A stretch of 32,012 nt of DNA. Source: Bacillota bacterium (GTDB taxonomy: Bacteria; Bacillota; Bacilli; Alicyclobacillales; SLC66). This document shows, one piece after another, positions 10,053-18,703 of the stretch. Positions within the stretch are counted from its first letter, which is position 1. Each line of letters opens with the position of its first letter. The stretch is from positions 1 through 32,012 of the forward strand of contig JAPNUP010000059.1 of the NCBI GenBank assembly GCA_026627345.1, written 5' to 3'. The notes under the pieces were generated by a model. The model saw nothing but the letters and a program-made list of their open reading frames with translations, was not told the DNA's origin and searched no databases. A program made the translations under genes and the position numbers.

Positions 10053-10279
10053 TGAAAAAGGTGATGATTGCGCTTATTCGCGGTTATCAGTGGGGCATTT
10101 CACCGTTGTTGCCAGCGACCTGTCGCTTCTATCCTACTTGTTCGCAGTATGCCGTTGAAGCGTACAGCAAGCACTCGCTTGGACGCGCCACGTGGTTGAC
10201 GATTCGACGGGTGTCGCGTTGCGGTCCGTGGTGTGAAGGTGGATTTGATCCTGTACCGGATCACACCCACCACGACTGA
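10049..10279 (+). CDS. yidD: Membrane protein insertion efficiency factor YidD
   Basis: Small protein (75-76 residues) that assists YidC in membrane protein insertion; it is peripheral and membrane-associated through a basic amphipathic start. The family motif is clear: GYQWGISPLLPATCRFYPTCSQYA with three conserved Cys/Tyr elements, and CGPWCEGGFDPVP near the end. Either GTG 10049, spaced 9-10 nt after GGAGGT, or ATG 10052 could be the start. Both overlap the rnpA stop. Its place between rnpA and yidC is the common one in bacteria, though not in B. subtilis itself. Confidence 0.94.
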   Translation: MMKKVMIALIRGYQWGISPLLPATCRFYPTCSQYAVEAYSKHSLGRATWLTIRRVSRCGPWCEGGFDPVPDHTHHD

Positions 10280-10331
10280 GCGTGGTGAAGGCGCCTCTTG
10301 GCGCAAAGGTCTTTTCTGGAGGTTGGTGCTG

Positions 10332-11090
10332 GTGCGGTCAAGCAAGGCGAGATGGACGATGATCGGGATGACTTCGATCATCTGGACGGTGATGGCGGGT
10401 GTGGCGTTGGCGGCGGATAAGGCTGCGGCGACGACAGTGGCAGCGAAACCCTCTGGAATAGCTGCTGTGTGGGATCAGGCGATTAACAGTATCAGTTTGC
10501 TGATCAACTGGGTCGCTAACTGGGCGGGTCACGATTACGGATTAGCGTTGATCATCGTCACGGTCTTTATTCGTTTACTCACGATGCCACTGATGCTAAA
10601 GAGCTTGCGCAACACTAAGAAGATGCAGACGCTTCAGCCGCGAATGGCAGAGCTCAAGGCTCAGTATGGCAAGGAGCCGCAGCAGTATCAGCAGCAAGTG
10701 ATGGCGCTTTACAAGAGTGAGAACGTAAATCCATTTGCTGGTTGTATGCCGATGATCATTCAGATGGTTGTACTGATGATTCTGTACCGCGGCATTTATA
10801 CCGATCAAGCCATGCTGCATTCGAGCTTCCTCATTTGGAAGCTTGGCGTCCCCGATCCGACTTACATCTTGCCGGTGCTCGCAGGCGCTACGAGTTTCTT
10901 ACAGCAGAAGGTGTCAATGGTACAGACGGATCCAAGTCAAAAGTTGATCATGTACATTTTTCCCGTGATGATCTTCTTCCTCGCGCTGCACTACTTGGCA
11001 GCCCTGGCTCTGTACTGGGTCTTTAGCAACTTGTTTACGATTGTACAGATGTACTTCATTCGTAGACCTGCAAAAACTGCTGGAGCGTGA
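10332..11090 (+). CDS. yidC: Membrane protein insertase YidC/OxaI (SpoIIIJ family)
   Basis: Insertase for membrane proteins, alone or with Sec; paralogues support sporulation in Bacillus. I chose GTG 10332, 9 nt after GGAGG (10318-10322), giving 252 residues. An N-terminal signal sequence (about 9-27) with ALA-AD as a type I signal peptidase site is followed by the YidC core: the conserved hydrophilic-groove arginine Arg81 in VTVFIRLLTMPLM, the charged hairpin KSLRNTKKMQTLQPRM, and later helices around PFAGCMPMIIQM and ALYWVFSNLFTIVQM. There is no lipobox cysteine, unlike B. subtilis SpoIIIJ. The frame is open further upstream, overlapping yidD, but lacks a ribosome binding site there. Confidence 0.94.
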   Translation: MRSSKARWTMIGMTSIIWTVMAGVALAADKAAATTVAAKPSGIAAVWDQAINSISLLINWVANWAGHDYGLALIIVTVFIRLLTMPLMLKSLRNTKKMQTLQPRMAELKAQYGKEPQQYQQQVMALYKSENVNPFAGCMPMIIQMVVLMILYRGIYTDQAMLHSSFLIWKLGVPDPTYILPVLAGATSFLQQKVSMVQTDPSQKLIMYIFPVMIFFLALHYLAALALYWVFSNLFTIVQMYFIRRPAKTAGA

Positions 11091-11096
11091 TGGTAG

Positions 11097-11762
11097 GTGC
11101 GCAAAGTAGCGGTAGTGGCGAAGACAGTTGAACTGGCGATCGCGGATGCACTGAGCCAATTGCAAGTCGGACGCGATCGTATCGAAGTGACGGTCAAGTC
11201 TGCGCCGACGCGTGGCTTCCTTGGTTTTGGCGCGAAAGACGCAGAGGTTGAAGTCCGCGTGATCGAAGATCCGGTCGCAGACGCCGAGCGGTTCTTGCGC
11301 GAGATGTTTGTGACCATGCGGCTGGCCATCAAAGTGACGACAGAGGTGCGCGGCGATGAGGTGATCTTTCACTTCACAGGTGATAAAGTCGCGATTCTCA
11401 TCGGCAAGCACGGGCAAACGCTCGATGCGATTCAGACGCTCGTACAAGCAGTGGGCAACAAGTATGCAGACCAGCATCTGCAGTTCACTGTAGATGCTGA
11501 AGGCTATCGGGAGCGTCGTCGTCAGCAGCTGATCTACGCGGCGAACAAAGCAGCGCAAAGGGCGCTTACACTCGGTAAGGAAGTGCCACTGGAGCCGATG
11601 AATGCGCAAGAGCGCAAAGTCATACACATCGCCCTTCAGAATCGTCAGGACGTGCGCACAGAGAGTCGCGGGCAAGATCCGGGGCGGGCGATCGTTGTGA
11701 TTCCTGCAGCAGCCAAGCGGTCTGTAGGCGTTGGAACACCTAGGAAGATGAGTGTCCAGTAA
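11097..11762 (+). CDS. jag: RNA-binding protein Jag (KhpB/EloR)
   Basis: Cytoplasmic RNA-binding protein, partner of KhpA, linked to cell elongation and division. It is 221 residues with three domains in the family order: Jag_N (about 1-50, motif TRGFLGFGAKDAEVEV), a KH domain with the GxxG loop GKHG (103-106) in AILIGKHGQTLDAIQ, and an R3H domain (about 150-205) with ERKVIHIAL and GRAIVVIP. The start is GTG 11097, 7 nt after the yidC stop. The last ~20 residues are low in similarity to anything I recognise. Confidence 0.93.
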   Translation: MRKVAVVAKTVELAIADALSQLQVGRDRIEVTVKSAPTRGFLGFGAKDAEVEVRVIEDPVADAERFLREMFVTMRLAIKVTTEVRGDEVIFHFTGDKVAILIGKHGQTLDAIQTLVQAVGNKYADQHLQFTVDAEGYRERRRQQLIYAANKAAQRALTLGKEVPLEPMNAQERKVIHIALQNRQDVRTESRGQDPGRAIVVIPAAAKRSVGVGTPRKMSVQ

Positions 11763-11811
11763 TAGTCATGGTTCTTTTCAAGAAATCTATAAGTTGGCGT
11801 TTATAAGTGAG

Positions 11812-11850
11812 AAGTTGGCGAGCCAAACGACTGTTGGCGCCAACTTTTCT
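11812..11850 (+). terminator. Terminator between jag and mnmE
   Basis: A 9-bp perfect stem AAGTTGGCG (11812-11820) with CGCCAACTT (11838-11846), a 17-nt loop and a short T tract. A second copy of AAGTTGGCG lies at 11791-11799 and could pair with the same 3' arm, so alternative folds exist. The mnmE start is 23 nt downstream. Confidence 0.65.
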
Positions 11851-11872
11851 TTGGCATAAGGGGTGAGCATGC

Positions 11873-13252
11873 GTGTCTGAAGATACCATTGCAGCGATTG
11901 CCACAGCGCTCGGTGAGGCTAGTATCGCGGTGATTCGCGTGAGTGGCGCGCAGGCGATCGCCACTGTCGATCGGATTTTCTCAGGGCGACAACGACTCGC
12001 AGAAATGGCCTCGCACACTGTACAGTACGGACGTATGCGTTCGCTGCGCAACAGGACGGTGCTCGATGAGGTGCTCATTACCGTGATGCATGCGCCGCAC
12101 ACGTATACGACGGAGGATGTCGTGGAGATCAGTACGCACGGAGGCATCCAAAGTGTGCAGGCGGTGCTGACAGAGGTGCTGCGAGCCGGGGCGCGCATGG
12201 CAGAGCCCGGTGAATTCACGAAGCGAGCCTTTCTCGGCGGACGTATCGATTTGGCCCAGGCTGAGGGCGTGATGGAGTTGATTCGAGCCGAGTCTACGGC
12301 GGCGCGAAGTGCGGCGCTGCGGCAGGTGGAAGGCAGTCTCACGGCACGAGTAAAAGCGGTGAGACAGGATTTGCTGAGTCTCATGGCGCATATCGAAGTG
12401 ACACTGGATTACCCTGAACACGACGAAGAAGAGGCGACGGCCAGGCTGACTGCACAGCGTGCTACGGCCGTGGAAGCGGAAATTTCGACGCTGTTGCAGA
12501 TGGCGCGTGGTGGACGCATTCTTCGCGAAGGGCTGCGTACCGTGATCGCTGGTAAACCGAACGTGGGCAAGTCGTCTTTGCTTAACCAATTGGCGATGAT
12601 GGATCGTGCCATTGTGACGGATGTGCCAGGCACGACGCGCGATGTGATCGAAGAATGGTTGAGTGTCGGTGGTGTGGCACTGCGTGTGTCGGACACAGCA
12701 GGCCTGCGAGAGACAGACGACGTCGTGGAACGCCTCGGAGTGGGGCGCAGTCGTGCGGCCATCGAAAGTGCGCAGTTGTTGCTCATCGTGCTGGATGCCA
12801 GTCGTCCGCTAGATGATCAGGACCGGGCGCTGCTGACGGAGACGCCCGCTGATGCACGCATTGTGTTGTTGAACAAAGCCGACTTGCCAGCAGTGGTGAC
12901 GATGCAGGAGGTAGAGAGACTCGTCGATCCGGGTACTGCGGTGATTGTCTACTCGGCTGTGACGGATGAAGGCCGCGCGGCTCTTGAACAGGCGATTGTG
13001 CATGCGGCTTTTGGCGGCGACATACAGCCGCAAGATGCGACGTTTGTGGCCAATGCACGGCATATCGCGCTCTTTGAGCAGTGTCGCGAGTCCCTGCTGC
13101 GGGCGATCGAAGATGCGCAAAGCGGCGCCACGATCGATCTGGTAGCGGCGGATGTGCGCGAAGCGTGGGTGACACTCGGTGAAGTGATCGGTGAAACACC
13201 GGGTGAAGATTTGCTGGATCAGATCTTTACCCAATTTTGTCTCGGAAAATGA
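11873..13252 (+). CDS. mnmE: tRNA uridine-34 modification GTPase MnmE
   Basis: With MnmG it installs the (carboxymethyl)aminomethyl group at U34 of several tRNAs using a folate donor. The protein is 459 residues. The N-terminal folate-binding domain shows GEFTKRAFLGGRIDLAQAEG (113-132). The inserted GTPase domain has GKPNVGKS (227-234), the switch region DVPGTTRD (250-257), DTAG (274-277) and NKAD (334-337). The C-terminal helical domain ends FCLGK with the conserved Cys456. Initiation is at GTG 11873 after AAGGGGTGA. It lies 15 nt upstream of mnmG, its functional partner. Confidence 0.97.
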   Translation: MSEDTIAAIATALGEASIAVIRVSGAQAIATVDRIFSGRQRLAEMASHTVQYGRMRSLRNRTVLDEVLITVMHAPHTYTTEDVVEISTHGGIQSVQAVLTEVLRAGARMAEPGEFTKRAFLGGRIDLAQAEGVMELIRAESTAARSAALRQVEGSLTARVKAVRQDLLSLMAHIEVTLDYPEHDEEEATARLTAQRATAVEAEISTLLQMARGGRILREGLRTVIAGKPNVGKSSLLNQLAMMDRAIVTDVPGTTRDVIEEWLSVGGVALRVSDTAGLRETDDVVERLGVGRSRAAIESAQLLLIVLDASRPLDDQDRALLTETPADARIVLLNKADLPAVVTMQEVERLVDPGTAVIVYSAVTDEGRAALEQAIVHAAFGGDIQPQDATFVANARHIALFEQCRESLLRAIEDAQSGATIDLVAADVREAWVTLGEVIGETPGEDLLDQIFTQFCLGK

Positions 13253-13267
13253 CTGGAGGTGGAAGCA

Positions 13268-15157
13268 ATGACGTATATCGCAGGCCATTTTGATGTGATC
13301 GTCATCGGCGCGGGTCATGCCGGATGTGAAGCAGCTCTTGCTTCGGCTCGTATGGGGTGCAAGACGCTGCTGCTGACGATCAATCTCGATACCATCGCTT
13401 TTATGCCTTGTAATCCGTCGATCGGGGGCCCTGCCAAAGGCACGGTGGTGCGCGAAATCGATGCTCTCGGTGGTCAGATGGGGCGTACCACGGATGCAAC
13501 CTATATTCAGATGCGGATGCTAAACACAGGGAAAGGACCCGCTGTGCAGGCGCTCCGGGCGCAGTCTGACAAGGCGCAGTATGGTCTGTCGATGAAACAT
13601 GTGATCGAGCATCAGGATAATCTGGTGCTTCGCCAAGGCATGGTGGAGCAAATTCTGACCGCAGGTGGATCTGCATCTGGGGTTCGGACACAAACAGGAG
13701 CTGAGTATTTTGCGCGCGCGGTGGTGCTGACGACCGGAACTTATCTGCGCGGTCGTATCATCATAGGCGATGTTTCTTACCAAAGTGGGCCGAATGGCCA
13801 ACTGCCTTCGCTGAAGCTCACAGATAGTCTGGTGGATCTCGGCTTTGAGCTCGTGCGCTTCAAGACAGGGACGCCGCCGCGGGTCAATCGCAACTCGATC
13901 GATTTCTCTCACCTGGCGATTCAGCCGGGAGACGAGGATCCGCAGCACTTTTCATTTGCAGATGACGTGCCGGTACGTGAGCAAGTCGCTTGCTGGCTGA
14001 CGTATACATCTGCAGATACTCATGAAATCATTGGAGAGAATTTGCATCGCGCGCCTATGTTTTCCGGGGAAATAGAAGGGCGAGGCCCCCGTTATTGCCC
14101 TAGCATCGAAGATAAGGTTGTGCGTTTTAAGGATCGTCCGTCACATCAAGTGTTTTTGGAGCCAGAGGGAAAAGATACGGCAGAGTGGTATGTGCAAGGC
14201 ATGTCTACAAGTCTGCCTGAAGACGTGCAGGTGCGGATGCTGCGCACCATTCCAGGGCTTGAAAAGGTGGAGATGCTGCGTCCAGGGTATGCGATCGAAT
14301 ATGACGCGATGCTACCGACTCAGCTCTGGCCTACGCTGGAATCTAAGGGCGTTCCCGGTTTATTTACGGCAGGTCAGATCAACGGAACGTCTGGCTATGA
14401 AGAAGCGGCTGGTCAAGGGATTATGGCGGGGATCAATGCGGCGCTGAAGGCGCAAAATCGCGAGCCGGTCGTTCTCAGTCGCGCCGACGGGTACATTGGT
14501 GTCATGATCGATGACTTGGTGACGAAAGGTGTGACCGAGCCTTACCGGTTGCTCACATCGCGTGCGGAGCACCGGTTGCTGCTGCGCCATGACAATGCGG
14601 ATCTGCGCTTGATGGATATCGGTCATCAGGTAGGTTTGGTGCCGGACGCGCGGATGGAGCGACTGTTGGCCAAGCGTGAAGGCGTGGAGCGGGAGAAGAC
14701 GAGGCTTCGCAGTACGCGTGTACAGCCCGAGCAAGTCGCGTCGGTGGTAGCAGGGCATGGCATCGAAACACCAAGCACAGTGGTGAGTCTCGAGCAGCTG
14801 TTACGCCGCCCAGAGCTTAGCTATGAGGTGATCACAGAGATCGCACCGCCGGCCGAGCCGGTAAGCGCAGAAGTGGCGCAACAAGTGGAGATCGATACCA
14901 AGTATCAAGGCTATGTGATGCGTCAGCAGCAAGAGATCGACCGTCAGAAGCGTTTAGAAGAAAAGCGGCTACCGCCAGATCTCGATTATCAGCGCGTATC
15001 AGGGTTGTCGAATGAAGCCAAGGAACAGTTACGCACGGTGCGACCGATCAGTATTGGACAGGCTTCGCGGGTGGCAGGCGTATCTCCAGCTGATATATCG
15101 ATCCTGTTGATCTGGCTGGAGGCGGGTGACAAGCGGCGTGAGATCGTCAATGGGTGA
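13268..15157 (+). CDS. mnmG: tRNA uridine-34 modification enzyme MnmG (GidA)
   Basis: FAD-dependent partner of MnmE. ATG 13268 has GGAGGT 7 nt upstream and gives 629 residues; a GTG at 13259 in the same frame overlaps that ribosome binding site and is unlikely. The Rossmann FAD motif is GAGHAG (14-19), and the family signature [12 protein letters not shown] follows at about residues 44-55. The C-terminal helical region, which docks on MnmE and tRNA, is present (ending [20 protein letters not shown]). The gene overlaps the start of rsmG by 8 nt. Confidence 0.97.
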   Translation: MTYIAGHFDVIVIGAGHAGCEAALASARMGCKTLLLTINLDTIAFMPCNPSIGGPAKGTVVREIDALGGQMGRTTDATYIQMRMLNTGKGPAVQALRAQSDKAQYGLSMKHVIEHQDNLVLRQGMVEQILTAGGSASGVRTQTGAEYFARAVVLTTGTYLRGRIIIGDVSYQSGPNGQLPSLKLTDSLVDLGFELVRFKTGTPPRVNRNSIDFSHLAIQPGDEDPQHFSFADDVPVREQVACWLTYTSADTHEIIGENLHRAPMFSGEIEGRGPRYCPSIEDKVVRFKDRPSHQVFLEPEGKDTAEWYVQGMSTSLPEDVQVRMLRTIPGLEKVEMLRPGYAIEYDAMLPTQLWPTLESKGVPGLFTAGQINGTSGYEEAAGQGIMAGINAALKAQNREPVVLSRADGYIGVMIDDLVTKGVTEPYRLLTSRAEHRLLLRHDNADLRLMDIGHQVGLVPDARMERLLAKREGVEREKTRLRSTRVQPEQVASVVAGHGIETPSTVVSLEQLLRRPELSYEVITEIAPPAEPVSAEVAQQVEIDTKYQGYVMRQQQEIDRQKRLEEKRLPPDLDYQRVSGLSNEAKEQLRTVRPISIGQASRVAGVSPADISILLIWLEAGDKRREIVNG

Positions 15158-15887
15158 GCTGTCTAAGGAGATCGAAGACGAGTTTCAGGCGGGCTGTGCG
15201 GTGCTGTTTGGCCTGAGGCTGACAGAGCAGCAGATGGCTCAGTTTCGCATGTATCAAAGACTGCTGATCAGCGGCAACGAGCGGTTGAATCTGACGGCTA
15301 TCATAGAACCGGTGGACATCTATCGCAAGCACTTTCTCGATTCTGCCTCGTTGGCTACAGTCATTGGTGCGGATGATACAGCCCGTCTGCTCGACGTCGG
15401 AAGTGGGGCCGGACTGCCAGGCGTGGCGCTCAAAATCCTTCTTCCCGACTTGGATGTGACACTTTGTGATGCGCTGCAAAAGCGCGTGCATTTTCTGCAG
15501 TCTGTTATTGCAGAGCTGGATCTTCAGGGGATTCGAGCGATTCACGGTAGAGCTGAAGACTTATCTCATGATACCGGGCATCGCGACCGCTATGATTGGG
15601 TGACGGCGAGGGCAGTGGCGCAACTCGCTACGTTGGTGGAATGGTGTCTGCCGTTTGTGAAACCAGGTGGACGCTTTATTGCCATGAAAGGGCCTGACGT
15701 GTCGGAAGAGGTAGCGCAAGCGAGTGCGGCGATGGCTGCGCTACGGGCGCAGTGTACGGGTGTCTCGCCTTATGAGCTGACTGGTGGTGCAGGCAATCGG
15801 AGTCTTGTGGTGTGCGAGAAGCTGGGCGCGACGCCTCGCCGTTTTCCGCGAAAACCAGGCGTTGCCAAACGTGCGCCTTTGTCGTAG
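15150..15887 (+). CDS. rsmG: 16S rRNA (guanine-527-N7) methyltransferase RsmG
   Basis: S-adenosylmethionine-dependent methyltransferase that modifies G527 (E. coli numbering) of 16S rRNA. Starting at ATG 15150, which lies 8 nt inside mnmG, the protein is 245 residues. The SAM-binding motif is [12 protein letters not shown] (80-91). An upstream conserved block NLTAI (47-51) and the sequence [17 protein letters not shown] also fit the family. The Arg/Pro/Lys-rich tail (RRFPRKPG) is typical. The ribosome binding site is weak, consistent with coupling to mnmG translation. Confidence 0.95.
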   Translation: MGELSKEIEDEFQAGCAVLFGLRLTEQQMAQFRMYQRLLISGNERLNLTAIIEPVDIYRKHFLDSASLATVIGADDTARLLDVGSGAGLPGVALKILLPDLDVTLCDALQKRVHFLQSVIAELDLQGIRAIHGRAEDLSHDTGHRDRYDWVTARAVAQLATLVEWCLPFVKPGGRFIAMKGPDVSEEVAQASAAMAALRAQCTGVSPYELTGGAGNRSLVVCEKLGATPRRFPRKPGVAKRAPLS

Positions 15888-16011
15888 CGCGCTGAGGGTT
15901 GGTACAAAAGTTGTCGAACACTCACTAGTCTTGTCGATTGCGGCATAGGCAGAAGGAGTTTGACGAATCTTGGAGAACGTATACATGGAGTGGATGTCAG
16001 GTAGGTGATCA

Positions 16012-16848
16012 GTGTTGAGAGAGACATGGTCGAAAGTCCTCGGATTGAATGAGCGTGAGGCGACCTCAGAGTCGGAAGTGATGCAGATTCCAGTCGAGAT
16101 GATTCGACCGAATCGCTATCAGCCGCGCTCTGTTTTTGATGACGCTAAGTTAGACGAGCTTGCGATGACGATCCGCACGCATGGCGTGATTCAGCCTATT
16201 TTGGTGCGCAAGCTGGATACAGGCTATGAGTTGGTTGCAGGTGAGCGCAGATGGCGTGCGGCGCAGAAGATCGGAATGGACTACATACCTGCGATCGTGC
16301 GCGCATTGTCTGATGCGCAGGCGGCGTCAATGGCTTTGATAGAGAATCTACAGCGAGAAGGCCTGACCGCGATCGAAGAGGCGGCGGCCTATCAACAACT
16401 CATAGAGCTACATCATTTGACACAGGAGAGCCTTGCACAGCGGCTGGGCAAGGGGCAATCTACGGTTGCGAACAAACTGCGGTTGCTACATTTGTCGGCT
16501 GCCGTACAAGAGGCTATTCGCGAGCGTAAGGTGACGGAACGACATGCGCGAGCTTTACTGCCGCTCACGGCAGAGCTGCAGGAAAAGGTGCTTGAGGAGA
16601 TTGTTGTTCGCGAGTTGAATGTGAAACAGACGGAGCAGCGCGTCGCGGCGCTCATGACTGTCGAGGTGGCGCCGAAGAAGGTCCGCAAAGTGATGATTTC
16701 CCGCGATTCCCGTCTGGCGATCAACACGATTCGCGAATCTCTCAAGTTGATTGGAGAGACTGGATTACAGGTGGAGGCGGACGAAGAAGACCGCGATGAG
16801 TTCATTGTGTTCACGATTCGCGTGCCCAAACGACCGGCGCAGAAATAA
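16012..16848 (+). CDS. noc: Nucleoid occlusion protein Noc
   Basis: ParB-like CTP-dependent DNA-binding protein that keeps FtsZ from assembling over the chromosome. It is 278 residues. The amphipathic N-terminal segment WSKVLGLNE (6-14), which in B. subtilis Noc tethers DNA to the membrane, is followed by the CTP-binding motifs GERRWR (77-82) and ENLQRE (111-116), then a helix-turn-helix (137-160) with LAQRLGKGQSTVANKLRLL. That recognition segment, and SRDSRLAINTIRESL near the end, match Noc rather than ParB. The start is GTG 16012 or TTG 16015. The 124 nt upstream hold an SD-like AGGTGA and no clear promoter. Confidence 0.95.
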   Translation: MLRETWSKVLGLNEREATSESEVMQIPVEMIRPNRYQPRSVFDDAKLDELAMTIRTHGVIQPILVRKLDTGYELVAGERRWRAAQKIGMDYIPAIVRALSDAQAASMALIENLQREGLTAIEEAAAYQQLIELHHLTQESLAQRLGKGQSTVANKLRLLHLSAAVQEAIRERKVTERHARALLPLTAELQEKVLEEIVVRELNVKQTEQRVAALMTVEVAPKKVRKVMISRDSRLAINTIRESLKLIGETGLQVEADEEDRDEFIVFTIRVPKRPAQK

Positions 16849-16971
16849 TTGGCCGTTTCTGCGCATGGTATCTACCTCTGGTTTCTAGTAGAATGAAGGT
16901 ATGCATGGCGCTGTCGCGCCACTGCTGTTATTTAGGTAGTAAAGTAGGTAATCGCCGTAGACCAGCACGTT

Positions 16972-16999
16972 TTGGCAGAGTGACTTGGGCGATTATAGT
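16972..16999 (+). promoter_or_regulatory. Candidate parA-parB promoter
   Basis: TTGGCA (16972-16977), a 16-nt spacer and TATAGT (16994-16999), 61 nt upstream of the parA start. The rest of the 211-nt noc-parA gap holds a small 6-bp hairpin (16906-16921) without a T tract, and no gene that I trust. Confidence 0.5.
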
Positions 17000-17059
17000 A
17001 ACGTTATGTGTAGGTGCACGGGATCGCTATGTTCACGGTATAGTGCGGAGGTCGTTCTT

Positions 17060-17818
17060 ATGGCAAGAGTAATGGCAGTCGCCAATCAAAAAGGCGGGGT
17101 AGGAAAGACTACGACCTCGGTCAATTTGGGGGCCTGCTTGGCTGAACTCGGAAAGAAAGTTTTGTTGATCGATATTGATCCCCAAGGCAATACGACATCT
17201 GGATTAGGGATTAATAAGGCAGATGTGCGTTACTGTATTTATGATGTATTGATTAATGAGATTAACGCGGTGGAGGCCGTTTTACCGACCAGCGTGCCGA
17301 ATTTGAGCATTATTCCAGCCACGATCCAACTGGCAGGCGCAGAGATTGAGCTTGTGCCGACCATTTCACGCGAAGTCCGGCTACGCAGAGCCATCATCTC
17401 TGTTCGGCAATCTTATGATTACATCCTGATGGACTGTCCGCCGTCATTAGGGCTGTTGACCATTAATGCGTTGACGAGCGCCGATTCTGTTGTGATCCCT
17501 ATTCAGTGCGAGTATTATGCCCTGGAAGGGTTGAGTCAGTTGCTTAGCACCATTCGATTGGTGCAAAAGCATTTGAACACAACCCTAGAGATCGAAGGGG
17601 TTGTTCTGACTATGTTGGATGCACGAACGAATTTGGGTATCCAAGTGATCGAAGACGTCAAGAAGTACTTTCGCGAGAAGGTTTATCAGACGATCATTCC
17701 GCGCAATGTCCGCCTCAGTGAGGCGCCTAGTCACGGGAAACCGATTATTCAGTACGATTCTCGATCTCGGGGAGCAGAAGTATACCTGGATCTGGCTAAG
17801 GAAGTGATCGGTTCATGA
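17060..17818 (+). CDS. parA: Chromosome partitioning ATPase ParA (Soj)
   Basis: Deviant-Walker ATPase that, with ParB and parS, separates origins and in B. subtilis regulates DnaA. The chosen start is ATG 17060, 8 nt after GGAGGT, giving 252 residues; the frame is open further upstream but without a ribosome binding site. The deviant Walker A KGGVGKTT occupies 11-18, LLIDIDPQGNTTSG follows, and DYILMDCPPSLGLLT is the Walker B region. The arginine-rich DNA-binding surface near the end (PRNVRLSEAPSHGKPI) is conserved. The stop overlaps the parB start as ATGA. Confidence 0.97.
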   Translation: MARVMAVANQKGGVGKTTTSVNLGACLAELGKKVLLIDIDPQGNTTSGLGINKADVRYCIYDVLINEINAVEAVLPTSVPNLSIIPATIQLAGAEIELVPTISREVRLRRAIISVRQSYDYILMDCPPSLGLLTINALTSADSVVIPIQCEYYALEGLSQLLSTIRLVQKHLNTTLEIEGVVLTMLDARTNLGIQVIEDVKKYFREKVYQTIIPRNVRLSEAPSHGKPIIQYDSRSRGAEVYLDLAKEVIGS

Positions 17819-18684
17819 AGGCCAAGACCGGTCTGGGAAGAGGACTAGAAGCTCTTTTGCCGCAGATGAGTACGGACTCTAGCGAAGAAATCGTACAAGT
17901 GGCTGTTGAACATCTGAGGCCCAATCCGTATCAACCCAGGCGTGTCATGGATGACGCCAAGCTCGAAGAACTAGCAGAATCCATTCGCGAGCATGGTGTA
18001 CTTCAACCTATCGTGGTTCGCCGGAGCTCGGTGCGCGGGTTTGAGATTATCGCTGGTGAGCGTCGCTTTAGGGCAGTGGCGAAGCTTGGTCAACCGACGA
18101 TTCCTGCGATCGTGCGCGATTTCACGGATCGTCAGGCGATGGAGATTGCGCTGATCGAGAATTTGCAACGAGAAGATCTGAATCCGATAGAGATTGCGGA
18201 AGCTTATTTGCGGATTATGGAGCATTTTTCGTTGACGCAGGAGGATTTGGCGCATCGCGTTGGTCAGAGCCGATCGCACGTGGCCAACCTTCTTCGGTTG
18301 CTCTCGCTGCCGAGTGATATTCGTCAGGCTGTTTCACGTGGAACATTATCGATGGGGCATGCGCGAGCATTGCTTTCCCTTTCAGATGTCCAATCTCAAC
18401 GCACACTCGCTCGCAAGGTCGAGGAGGAAGGCTTGAGCGTACGTGCGGTGGAACAGATGGTTCAGCGGATCTTACATGTTTCACGTGAAACAACCACCCG
18501 ACGCGATTCGCGCCGCGTCGATCTTCCGCCGGCCATCAGAGCCTACGAAGAAACGTTCCGCGAGTGTCTGGGTACTTCAGTACGTATTTTAGTAGGGAAG
18601 AACAGAGGGAAAATCGAGATCGACTATTTTTCTGACGATGATCTCGAACGCATCTACTCCCTTGTCGCTAGGCAAGATAAGTAA
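17815..18684 (+). CDS. parB: Chromosome partitioning protein ParB (Spo0J)
   Basis: CTPase clamp that loads at parS, spreads on DNA and recruits SMC; its N-terminus stimulates ParA. The protein has 289 residues. The N-terminal LGRGLEALLPQ (7-17) is the ParA-contact segment. CTP-binding motifs are GERRFR (81-86) and ENLQREDL (115-122), and the parS-reading helix-turn-helix is at about 140-160. The C-terminal dimerisation region ends near DDLERIYSLVARQ. ATG 17815 overlaps the parA stop by 4 nt, so both are made from one transcript. Two parS sites lie within the coding sequence. Confidence 0.97.
   Translation: MKAKTGLGRGLEALLPQMSTDSSEEIVQVAVEHLRPNPYQPRRVMDDAKLEELAESIREHGVLQPIVVRRSSVRGFEIIAGERRFRAVAKLGQPTIPAIVRDFTDRQAMEIALIENLQREDLNPIEIAEAYLRIMEHFSLTQEDLAHRVGQSRSHVANLLRLLSLPSDIRQAVSRGTLSMGHARALLSLSDVQSQRTLARKVEEEGLSVRAVEQMVQRILHVSRETTTRRDSRRVDLPPAIRAYEETFRECLGTSVRILVGKNRGKIEIDYFSDDDLERIYSLVARQDK
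18330..18345. promoter_or_regulatory. parS site 1 (15/16 match)
   Basis: TGTTTCACGTGGAACA differs from the consensus 16-bp palindrome TGTTTCACGTGAAACA at one base. It lies inside parB. Loading site for ParB clamps and, through them, SMC. Confidence 0.9.
18477..18492. promoter_or_regulatory. parS site 2 (perfect)
   Basis: TGTTTCACGTGAAACA is an exact match to the bacterial parS palindrome. It lies in parB, 147 bp from site 1 and about 9 kb from oriC. B. subtilis also has a parS site inside its parB gene. Confidence 0.96.
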
Positions 18685-18703
18685 GGTTCTCGGAGGCACA
18701 CAG

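Noticed and set aside
15912-15918. Spo0A box TGTCGAA upstream of noc (another at 26335-26341)
   Set aside because: A 7-mer is expected about four times in a window of this size on both strands, so the matches carry no weight.
15960-15985. TTGACG...TATACA upstream of noc as a promoter
   Set aside because: The spacer is only 14 nt, too short for sigma-A.
16905-17072. 55-codon plus-strand ORF from ATG with GAAGG upstream, overlapping the parA start
   Set aside because: Its composition (Cys- and Arg-rich, no pattern) looks non-coding, and it spans the likely parA promoter and ribosome binding site.
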